Of a DNA stretch of 64,000 nt, positions 41,001 to 53,000 are shown piece after piece. Numbering within the stretch: the stretch's first letter is position 1; every line of letters starts with the position of its first letter. Origin of the DNA: Branchiostoma floridae. Lineage: Eukaryota > Chordata > Leptocardii > Amphioxiformes > Branchiostomatidae. Below the pieces are notes generated by a model, which was given only the letters and a program-made list of their open reading frames with translations, did not search any database and was not told the origin of the DNA. The stretch lies in assembly GCF_000003815.2 (NCBI RefSeq), contig NC_049983.1, forward strand, positions 17,764,746 to 17,828,745, in the 5' to 3' direction. The position numbers were made by a program, and so were the translations under genes.

Positions 41001-44000
41001 CTCTTTTGTGCCAGCTTATCCCTAATGCTTGATACAAAGACTACGCAAAATGTAAGTTGTCCATTCAAACCTTGGCCAAATTTAGTCTATCCTTTAATGG
41101 AGTATATTTCTTGAAAGCCCTCGACTATAATGATCATCATATAAAACTATTGTCCTAATTTCCTTGTACAAAATCAAAACATGTAATTGAAAATAAAGCC
41201 TTTAAGAACCTGCTCCAATTGCAACCATTTAAAACACCATGTTCATTTCCTTTCCAGGTGTAAGGATGGTTACTATGGCGACCCCCGCCTGCAGCCTGGT
41301 GGCTCACAGCCGTGTAGGGAGTGCATGTGTCCCGGTGGGATCAGCAGCGGCCGCCAGTTTGCGGACAGGTGCTACCAGGACCCACGCAGCCAGGCCGTCA
41401 TCTGTAACTGCAACGAGGGATACACTGGTCAGGCTTCATGCTCTGCCGTTTCCTTAGGGTTGGGAGGGGGGGGGGAGGAGCATTCAAAATGGGGACGTTG
41501 AAAAGGAAAGAGAAGTATGTGTAGGGAGGATCTTTATAAACATCAGAAAGGTTATCTAAAGAAAAGTAGGAGATGAGGAAGAGTATATCTATGTGGAGAG
41601 AGAGCAGAAGAATTGTGAAACAGATTAAGATAGGAGGCCTCCAACTAATGGACTTAAGAGTTATTGGACATGACTGAAGGAGAAGGACCAAGGTGGCTTC
41701 CTGAGTCATGACTTCTTTTAACACATCAAAAAGAAGAAAAGTAGAACCATAAATAGAAAGAAATAGGCAACCTACTACACTTACCATATTTTGAATAACT
41801 TGCCTACAATTAGTCTTTGTCCATTCCTCAAATAACTGGATTGAATATGCTAAGATTTTGTGGAAGGCATCTGAAAGTGTTGTGCCTTTTACCTCAGGTC
41901 CCAGATGCGACAGCTGTGCACCTGGTTTCTATGGGAACCCAGAGGTGCCCGGCGGGAGCTGCCGCAGGTGCGAGTGCAACAACAACATCGACATGACCGA
42001 CTCGTCCGCGTGCGACAGCCGCACGGGAGAATGCCTCAAGTGCCTGTACAATACGGAGGGACCCCGCTGCGACCGCTGCCAAGCAGGCTATTATGGCACG
42101 GCCAAGGACCAAGACTGCAAGCGTAAGTCTTGCGAGGATTCCGGTCTTGCGTTACGGTGGCACATATTGGCTTTTGTTTGTCTAAACCATGCTAAATGGC
42201 TGTGTGTAACAATGACGAGTTTATGCAATTGTCTGCCTAAGCATAACAGCTGATTTTTTTCCAGAGTTTGGTCCAGTGTTTAAATGATATGGTGTGAAGG
42301 GAGGGAAAGCTTATCCCCCCCCTGGAGTCCCCCCCCCCTCCCCTGCCAATCTGCCCCAGTTCCCCAACACCCCCCCCTCCACTTTTGTGCTTGGAAAAGA
42401 AATACCAAAGTGTATTTTACACCCTCCTGCTATTAACTCAAATCATCCTTTATAACTGACACAACCCTCACGTTGATTCTCTTGTATTTTTTCTTTTTCT
42501 TATCATCACTGGTGACGAAAAGTTTATCCTATTAAACTGTTCCTGAGGTGTTTGGGGCCAATTTCATGCGGTGCTCCCTGGTCAGTCACACTTGTGAATC
42601 TTCCTTCTGGAAAACTTTGCTGTATGCTTCTCTTCTGGGCTGCCCTAGGTGTCCAACCATCCCGTAGTTTGGTCTAACCCCACAGCCTGCATGCCTTTTT
42701 CTTCACACCAAGTAGTAAGCGCACATGACGAAGATGTGCTTTTGTAATATAATCATTTTTACTCATGCCGCAGTTGTACCGAAAACGAGTAGCAACTAGT
42801 GTTAACTAGCAACTCTGACTGTGGCTGTAGTACTACTAGTAGTACTCTGCTTCCCTTGCACTTCTTCCATGTGTTCTCCACTCTACAGCTGTCAGTTTCC
42901 AGGTCTTGTCAAATTCCCTCAACTATGAGGAGACAGGCCTTAACAAACTGCTCCGAAAGCGAAGGGAAACCACAGATTTGTACGGTCATTACAACCAGCT
43001 GTCCAGAGGGGCTCTAGGTTATCCGTTCGCCAGGCCTCGAGTCCCCCTCTCCTCCAAGCCACGAGCCCCCCTCGCCAGGCCAGGGCCAGTCCCCCCCAGG
43101 CCAGCAGGCCCCACCACCAGACAGCAACCTAGTAAGTGCTGTACAGGTCAGAGCGGAGAAGGTGGTTGTGAACGGGAGGAAATGCTTCTCTCGGGGCTCC
43201 CCTGCCTAACCCAACAGCATGGAGCATTTTCGGAGCAAGTGCTGCTCGGAGAAAAGTCTTTTTTACGTAACAGGGTTTGCTCATAACATAACATGTGGAT
43301 GAAACATGCTATTCCTCATACACAACCAGAGGGTTGCTTGTGGGTGACTGCTTCTTGAACTTGAAGGTACACTGCATGAGAATGCGCCATGAGCCGCTTC
43401 TAAAGACCATTTCCTACATGTTACGCCTGATTCGTCTTTGCTACAGACGCATCTTTCTGCTTTGCTCGGCGTCGGACAATGTTTTGCTCTTGGGGACGGT
43501 ACTGCACATAGTTGCCAGCTTGGTAACTCTCAAACGCTTCCAGGGATCGAAATTGGCAATAAGCACATACGCATAGAAATGCTTTAAATTATAAAATTAA
43601 ATTTTCATTTACCAAGTGATGATAGTGATTTTCTGTTTGATCACTCTTTTTACATATGACACCATGACACTTTTTTGCCCCCCAATCTCCCATGCGGAAA
43701 TGTAATCCACCCATGCAAACCCTTTGCTTCCCTGTTAATTTCTCTCCCTGGAAATGTATTCTATGTACCAGGTGTTTTGGGGGCTAAGCTTTGTAGGTGG
43801 CAGGTTTCTCTGATGCAAGGCAGGACATGATGAGGAGTTTCACATGGATAAAGCCACGTAAATCAGTTTTCATGGATAACATCTGCTCGCCTTCAGTTTT
43901 GACATGGACCCGGAAAAATCATGGCACCCTATTTTGGGCCCCCTTTCCACTGGACGGCGATGCTGAGTGCTCAAAATTGGACCCGTGTGACCCTTGATTT

Positions 44001-47000
44001 TATATTTGAAATATGATGCACGGTATAAAAGTGTGATTAAAAAGATTAAGACAACAAAACATAGAAAGAGTAACAAGGTTTTCTCTTTATCTATGATTGT
44101 ATGAAATTCATGCAGCGCTCTGTTGAATTTTGGGTGACTCAGCAGTCGCAGCACGATTGACCAAATGTTGTCCATGAAGCTTCTGTGGCGAAAACACATT
44201 GTGACTTGTCAATGTGTCCACTTAAAAAGGGTATCAAAACCTGGACTGCAGCTTTTGGTACAAGAATTGGCTGTTGGTGGCAGTGTCACAGCACGTAATC
44301 ATGGGCAAACGGCTTGAAGTCTGGCAAAAGGCAAATAAAAAGTAAACCTTAGTCAGCTTGCATAATTCCCAAATCAGTATATAATAATGCTTTGCATTCC
44401 CAACCCCTAAAACCCCATAGAAACTACCCGTTAATTGAGTAAAAGACAAAAATCCTGAGAGATTTTTGTCAGCTTTGATAAATTGCTTTGCTTTGCATTT
44501 CTGACCCAGAATGTTTTTTTCTATTTCATTTATTCATTCATTCATTCATTCATTCATACTTGCATTGATTAATTAATTCATACACTCAATCATCCACTAT
44601 CTCATTTTCATTCAATCATTCATTCATGATTTGTTGTAAGCAACATTTTAAATAGACAATTTGATGTCTTTGCACACACTAAGACAAGCTTTCTCTGCTG
44701 TGGTGGACATGTTGTCCTGCCATGGGACTGCTTGTTAATGTACATTTGAGAGCTGCATTTGCACATATGCGACACCACGACCAAGTATCAATGCTTGCCA
44801 GGAAGTATACAGTTGGTGGCTGTGATCATGTTGCCCAGGTATCAAGGTGGACATTGACGCGGGTGGCATCTTGTCCTACTAGAAATCTAACACTTCAATC
44901 GTGTGATGTTGTGTTGGTATATTGGTGCGCGGCATTGACACTGCATGTTGGGAACTCAGGTCAATGCAGGTTGTGTGGTGTGACGGTGTTTCCACTGTGA
45001 ATGTTGTTGAATGTGAATGTTTTTTTTCTGTTTTGCTGTTTATTTTGTGTTATTGGAAACCAACCATGGTGGAGCCTTGATGAAAAAAGTGCATGCTCGT
45101 TGCTTTCCCAGGCAAGGTCTTTTTTCTCAATGAAAGAAAATGTGCTGATTGCTTTTTGATGACATGAAAACAAGCTCGGTAAGTAAGCCTTGCCATAGCT
45201 TAAATGTATTTCGAGCACGTTCAACTGCATAAGTTTGATTTTGCCTCTTATTTTGCTCATGGATAAAGGATATTTGCTTACATCACTTGCCCATTAGCAC
45301 ATCACTTTTCAGTCAAAAGTTGCAAAAGTCCCTTCTTGAATCTGGCAAAATAAAACCATCCCAGCAGTTGAACTGTGACGTTAAAAAAGGCTCCATCGGT
45401 TGGTTGCTGGCATGTGCTTTGTGCCCTGTGTGTGCCCTCTAGCACGGCGAGTGCCGCAAAGGCTTGTGGAGGTCGTACAACGACCCCAGGCGCAGCAGGC
45501 ACCGCGGGCGCGCCGCCCGTGTCAGGCCGGCTGTCGTTGCCAGCAGGGGTGTGGTTGTGGTGGTTGTTATATCCCAGCGCCCCCTGCCCCAAGAGGTACT
45601 GGTACCGGTACTGCAGCTTGGTGTGATGCCTCTCTGCATGGGAAGTCTAGGTGTAGCTGGTGCATGCTGTACATGTCTGGCATTATTGTCGAGAGTTCAT
45701 TTGGGCTCCTTTCCTTGTGAAAGGCACAGTTTTTTTGTAAAAAAAAAAAGTTTTTTGTAAAAAAAAACTCTGCAGTTCACATGGGAGAGAGCCAAATGTT
45801 TACATTACAGTGTGTTAGGTTAGCTGACAAGTTTTATGTAGGAGTGTTTGTTGGAAGCCCTATCCAATTCACTTGCATGAAGGGCAACCTCAGAGAAGGC
45901 TAAGAGAAAGTACAGTTTGCTGACTTTGTTTTCTCCTCTGTAGGTTGCGTGTGTAATATGCTGGGAACGGACCGCACACGCGCCCGTTGTCAGGACGGAG
46001 GCCTGTGTGAGTGTGACCGTGCCACCGGGCAGTGTCCGTGTCTGCCCAACGTGGTTGGTCAGCAGTGCGATCGCTGTGCCCCCGACTACTGGAAGATCGC
46101 CAGCGGAAGAGGCTGCGAGGCCTGCAGCTGTGATCCGGTCAACTCCCTCTCCACTCAGTGCAATGAGGTTTGTTTTTAAGTATATGTTTCTGTGCAGGAA
46201 ATGATAGACAACAGAAGGGAAGTTTACTGGCATTCTGCATGGAGGCCATTGGTGTATTCATACTAGAAGCAGAGCATGATAGCAAAACAGTTTGTAAATT
46301 AAACCTGATAGATACAATCCCAAGCATAAGTCATTAAGTGCACCTTCCCAGCAATGACAACATCAACAATTGAACTCCAAGGAGGGACGACACAGATGAG
46401 GTTAAATGGAAATTCTGTTTAATGGCATAAGCCTAGACTTAGAACAAGATGGCGAACACTTTTGAGACCTAATGATATCATCATAACTCATGAACATAAC
46501 AGTAGCACAACGATGATTTGACTTGTGTAGTGCATATTTTGACCAGTCGTCTTTCTTCTCACAGTTTGATGGACAGTGTCGCTGCAAGCCCGGATTCGGA
46601 GGACGTACCTGCACAGACTGCGAGACCAACTACTGGGGAGACCCACGATCCCAGTGCTCGGGTGAGTTCTTCTGACTTGCAGTATTTACTATATTCGTTT
46701 TCAGTCTGTTTGTGTTTGTGTGTGTCCATATAGTTATTTAACTCCTTTGAGTGACTAGAGGTTAGTAAGATCAAACTTGCCAGGGTGACAGGAAGTAGAG
46801 TTCAGAGATGGTAGGACTAGTCATTAATCAGACATGACATCCAGGTCCAGGTCATGGGGTCACTGGAAGAGGCTACTAAATTACAGGGAGGTAGTGTTTT
46901 TGGTCTGTTTATATTTTCCCAGTTACATGTTTTCCCAGTTACATCTTTTTTCAAAACAGTGATATTTTGCCTGTCAGCTTCCTATATTGAGATTATGTTT

Positions 47001-50000
47001 ATATTTATTGTTCCATGTATGAAATGTTGTTAAAGGACTTGTATTGTTGTTTTCAGAATGTAACTGCGATCCTCTGGGTTCGGAGACGCTGCAGTGCGAC
47101 AGGAACACCGGCCAGTGTCGCTGCCGCCCTGGTGTTACCGGCATGAAGTGCGACCAGTGTGCCCGCGGCACCAGGGGGAACCTCCCACAGTGTGTGCCCT
47201 GTGGAGAATGCTTCGACAACTGGGACAACATCATCAAGGGCTTGGAAAGTAAGACCACGATTCTTACATTTTGTGGGTACTGACGAAAGATGACGGATAT
47301 TCATGACAGGAGGAATTTGGTAGGACGTAAAGGGTCATGATACAAACATTTGTTGTCATGTTAAAATGAAATTACGTCCGACCATTTCCATAATCACATC
47401 CAGTTCCTTGAATTATTGCTCTTTGGCGTATCTTACTACCTGGATGTCTAACCTTCATCAACGTTAACCTGGATGACCTGGTGACAAACCATTCTTAAGA
47501 TAGTTGTACATGTGTCCTGCCAATTTCAGTTGTATTGTTATGGAAAAGACTGTCCTAGCAGTTGATGCTGTCTCAGTCTGCTTGAAAATTCTACACCATC
47601 AATATCATATGACGACGTCCAATGAGTGTGAACAAACGTAAGTTCTTTCCTTGGAGGAGGATATTTTGGACAGGTTGTATGCATGTACATTGTATATTGT
47701 ATATTGCTGATTATGTTTCACGACATCTTCTACTTTACTCAAATTGTTTATTCACTCGTTTTGTAGATGAGACCAGACACGAACTTGATCGTGCAAAGAA
47801 CATCGAGTCATCCGGTGTGCCGGGTGCGTACGACGACAGGTTCAAGGGCATCGAGGATGACCTGAACGCAGCGAGAAACCTGCTGGGCGGCGGTCTTCCG
47901 GACGGAACCGGTGTCCAGGAACTGGAGGCTGAACTGGACGGGCTGAAGTAGGTCTTGATTTCTCATTGGTCATTTCTTTAGAGATTCTAAATTCGGGTGG
48001 ATTCTTGTAGCCCTAGTTATAAAACTTGGATTGTAGGTTCAACAAAACAGTTCTGGAACCTAAACTGCAACACTTGATAGTCACTTTAAAGGACATGCTA
48101 GTATGCTGTTATCTTTATGCCCTCTGATATTACCTTGTTATAAGGCTCATCGGCCCTGAGATTGATAATATATGTAACTATCAGCAATGCTACAATGTTG
48201 AAGGCCGCAATAATTGGTGATAGTCATTTACACATTACAATTGTTTCATACCACAATTTTAGGGACCAACTTGAAACCCAGGACCAGTCTCTTGATGGCA
48301 TTGAGAACGACCTTGGGAAAGCCTCTCAGGACATCAGGGGGGCTAACGATGACCTTGACGACTTGGAGGGTCGGTTGAACAACTTGAACAAAGATGTTGA
48401 CGACTTTAAGAAGGATGTGGACAGGGTGAAGAACACAAACACTGTCGGTAAGTGTCATGAGTTCTACATACAAAGGTTGAACACTAGATATGCGAGTCAC
48501 AAAACAAGAGGGTCAAGATACCTTTCCCAACACAGTGTCAGCTTTGTCAGGGAAAATTGGCCTGTTTCATAACAAATGAGGTATCATTTTGTAGGAAAGT
48601 ATACAAGCTTTCCAATGATATGACGCAAAATGCTAATCATTCAGAAATAGTGGACATTAAAAGAATGGAATTGCAAATTTGACATTCTTTTGGAATCTGC
48701 TCACCAAACAGAATATAAAAGTACAAGATTTCCACTGATAGTCTGATACATAAATCATAATGCAATACAGTGGATAGAATGTTTACATAGGTATGATAGC
48801 CCGCAAAATAAAGCTTCCAAACTATTGTATTGAGTTTAGTAACAAATGTGGAAGGTTATGCCAAAGGTTGGTCTATCTCTTCCATCATTAGTCAAGGACA
48901 GTTCACTCAGAATGACTTGTACATTTTAGAGGCTCTCAAGAGCATCAAGGAAGCCCAGCAGAAGTCCCAGGATGCCCAGGCGAAGGCTGACGGCACGCAG
49001 CCCACCCTCGGAGAGTCCGAGCAGACTCGCGAGGAGGCGGAGAGGCTCATGGCAGCTAACACCGGAAACTTTGGCAACACCGACAATGAGCTGAAGAACA
49101 AGATCGCTGAGCTGGAAAACCAGGCCGACATGCTCAGTTTGAGGGAGGTTAATGAGAAGGTACGGAAACAGCTGCTGCGTTTTGCGAATCTTGCATTAGT
49201 TTTCATTGGTTTCACTCACACAGTTATCTCTTGCCTGCCCAAGGAAACTGTACAGGAACATGTATTTTAGTGCATCAATGAAGGTTTGACATCCAAGTAA
49301 TAAGATACACAAGACAACATTTACTTATAATAAGAAACTGGATAGATTTTGAAAGCTCTGTACAGCAGATTTTCTATAGAGTTGCTTGAGTAACTGTTCT
49401 CTATGTATTTTGCAAATAACTGGGCACTTGTTTGGTCAGCAAACTGATTTTATTTTTTTTGTATTTTTGCCCCAGGTGTGTGGAGATCCCATTGACGAGA
49501 CCACGCCCTGCGAGCAAGCCAAGTGCGGCCGTGCTGGCTGCTACTCCGGCACTCCACAGACCCTGAAGTGTGGAGGCCTGGGCTGCTCGGGTGCCCTGGA
49601 GGTGGCCAACACGGCCAAGGAGCGTGCCGAGAAGGCAGATGCTGAACTGCAGAAGGTGGAGGATGAAGCCAGGCGCGTGCTGGACGAGGTATGTTAGACA
49701 CTTGACCTTGACACTCAAAGGCCACCCATTGTCTTTCACCCATAGCCTGGAGATCTGTTTTTGTGATAGATGTTTCAAACTTGTTTTGGTGCCTAATTTA
49801 CACCTTGCCACAAAGTTTTGCACTCAAATAAAAGTTGTTAGAAATGTTCAGGACAGTGCTCTACTACTTGTCATTGGTTTTTTTTCTGATTTGCCTATCT
49901 TCTCTATCCTTAAGGTGCGCCGTGCCAAGACTGACGCAGATGACGCCAAAACATCCGCCCAGAATGCACTTGACCGTGCTAAGGAAGTCCGTGACAAGTT

Positions 50001-53000
50001 CAAAGGTACGGTGTCTGATCATCTTGAAATGTGAGGCAGTCTGAGTGGCATATAAGTGTACTCACTTCTGACCCAATCCATTGGCAACCAAGGTTGTGTG
50101 TTTGTCGTCTTGTCTTGAAAGAGCAGGGCTCGAAATAGTGGGTGCAGGTGCACCCAGGTGCACCCAATTATTTTCTGTGGGTGCACCCAAATATTTTCTT
50201 GGGTTTATGTATGTTAAGATATCAAAGTATACTATCATACATCATATTCTTGATATCTAAGTATTAGAAAGATAATAAAAAATTCTGTCATGGTACTTGT
50301 TTAAGAATTTGATAGCATGTAGCTAAGTCTTGTTATTAGGTTTTTCTGACAGTCTATTTAGATTTAAGTGGTGCACCCAACAATTTTTTGGTGCACCCAA
50401 TTTTTTAAGCTGGGTGCACCAGTGCACCTAATCCCAAAAATGAATTTCGAGCCCTGAAGAGTAAAGTGTTGACACTCCTCAATGTTGTGGTATTAAAGAA
50501 CTTTACATGTTTCTGTGCAGGTCTTGATGACAAGGTGAACGCCCTCCTGGAACAGATCAGCGCCTTCCTCCAGGGCGAGCACGCCGACCCAGACAGTGTC
50601 CTCGCTGTGGCCCAGGAGGTTCTAGCCAAGGTCAGTTAGGTGCAATACTGTAACATAATGTAAGGCCTTATGGATGACATCAACACATTCATTGATTTTT
50701 GACATATTCTGAGAGAAAAAGAAATTCTGTTCCCCTCCAGAGATGGTCATCATGACAAGGAATAACAAAAAAGGGGAAAATGTTGGTACAGTGAAACTTG
50801 TATAAGCGACCACGTCCGTAAGACGACCATCGGCCTATTACGACCGCTTTTGGCCGGTCCCGAAATTCCTCCCCATAGAAACAAGCATTAAGCAACGTGG
50901 CCAAAGCGACCACTTGTCTTCTGTGACCGCGACCACCCCGAATCCGGTCCGCCCGCGACCGAAATGTTGCCGAAGACGACCGCGTCATTTTCGAGTGTGT
51001 AGTGGCCTCGATTTTTGATGATATCTGGCGGGAAATCCGCTAAAATCGGCTTGTGTTTTGGCGAAGAAAACTTGCCGAAACGACTGCGTCACTTTCAAGA
51101 CTGTAGCAACTGTCGATATTTGATGATAACTCGCGAGAAATATCGCTAAAATTGGCTTGTGTTTTGGCAACTAAAATGTTACCGAAACCACTGCGTTATT
51201 TTCAAGGGTATAACAACATCGATTTTTTGTCATAACTGCCGGGAAATTACGACAAAATCTGTGTGTTTGGGTTCTGTTTTCGCGCCGAGCCAAAATCAAA
51301 CATGGCGCCCAAGAGGTCAAACGGTGTCATTGGGAAAGTCCACTGGAGTGTAGGTAGAAATGTTGCGTGCGTTGTTATTGTACTCTACATTTAAACCCTA
51401 CAACATGCAAATTTATTTTCATAAAACTTGTTTGAAGAAAAGGTAACAGATATAGGATATCTTTATGACTTTATAACACATTTTATTAGAGAATAAAAGG
51501 TGTCTGTGTGTCTTTTTGAGAAACTGCTCACCCTTGCTTCTAGTGAAGCGTCGATTTGTCAACATCTCCATGATTAGAAGCGTCGGTGGGGTTAAACTTG
51601 TTTTTCTCGGCAAATTTTCGCCTTCTAGGCAGCGTTGAGACTTTAAGACCCACGCCAGAAGAGAAACAAACTCACCCACATTATTTTCATGGGTAACAGC
51701 GTTGAAATGAACCATTTATTTTTCTGCCGTGTTGCCGATTTGAAAGAAGGTTTCCGTCTTGTCGGGCGTGTATGCGCGTGCTTTTTTGTTATGGCGGTAA
51801 GCTCCCCAACTTATTTCTAACCCGTTGGCTGTGATTCACAAAGTAAAAAGATAGGCAATTAGCGTTGTTAACACGAAAATCGCATTTTAAAACGCTCGTG
51901 GGGCGTCGGGTTCTCCACTGAAAACAGCGATGTTTTTGTAGCAATATGGACCATTGTCTTGACGGCGTCGCCCATTCACAAGTTTTGACAGACAATGCCG
52001 GCGAGAAAAATGACGCTGCTCCGGCTACAAAAAGCTACGAATACATGTATTTGAAAGCCCTAAATTTTGGAAATGTTTCAATTTTACATCAGTTGGTATA
52101 ACAATACTATATAAATCATACAGGAAGACAGTTCAACAGTGATAATGTTTCTCATGTGCAAATGTACAGGTTCGTGGAATTAAACAATTTTAAAGACCAT
52201 TAACTTTGAAATCATTGTGTCTGTCCTATCTTGTCACTTTTTCTTTCTTTGCACAAGAAGACCACGTGTCTAAAACGACCACTTTGCACTTTGTGGTCTT
52301 CTTAGACAAGTTTCACTGTAACTTGATTGTACTTTCAGAAGTGACACCAGTTTGTGACTTTTATGTATAAGAGACAACATTGTGGTACTTGAGTGTAGTC
52401 GTGGACAAGCAAATACTGCAAACTTTGGAACACAAAAGATTTCAAAATTGACTGTATTGAGCGTCTACACAAAATGACATCTTACGTAGTATTACACAGA
52501 CCTTTTTCATTCTAAAGTAGCATGTTACGCCGTGGCTTATTTGTTGCCTTTCTCTCACCACACAGAACATCCAGTACACCCCGCAGCAGATCCTTGATCT
52601 GGCGAAGAACATTGACGAGAAGGTGAAGACCCTGTCAGGTGTGGATGCCATTCTGGAGGCCACAGAGAACGACCTGAAGACTGCACAGGACCTGCTGTCT
52701 GCAGCAATGAAGGCCAAGTAAGTGCACGCTGATCTTGTTGTAAGCGTTTTTTTTTTTTGCATTGCAAAAGTCTGTTCTGTTTATTCTTTATTCCTTTTGC
52801 TGTAATTAGAGCCTAGGTTGCCCATCTAGTTGTTGGTTATTATTAAGGGCTAATGTTGGGGTACATTGTAGTAAGCGTTTTCTTGGATCTTAAAAGTCTG
52901 TTTTGTTTGTTGTTTGTTCATTTGGCTATGCATACAGCTAAGGCTTCCCATCTAGTTTTTAGCCATTAACCTGGGGACAATACAAGGTAGTTGCATGACT

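Larger units (their letters stand above)
42123..45943 (+). other. Intron 15 (3.8 kb), containing two cassette-exon candidates
   Basis: Besides the exon-like blocks at 42889-43131 and 45443-45595, it holds C-rich runs at 42316-42381, an 18-bp perfect palindrome at 42829-42846, an ATTC tetranucleotide repeat at 44527-44556 and a duplicated T6GTA9 hairpin-like stretch at 45729-45768. The remainder is AT-rich and featureless. Confidence 0.8.

Noticed and set aside
48830-48929. Upstream extension of exon 21
   Set aside because: The frame stays open, but the sequence includes the ATTTTAG acceptor and phase from exon 20 requires the start at 48930.
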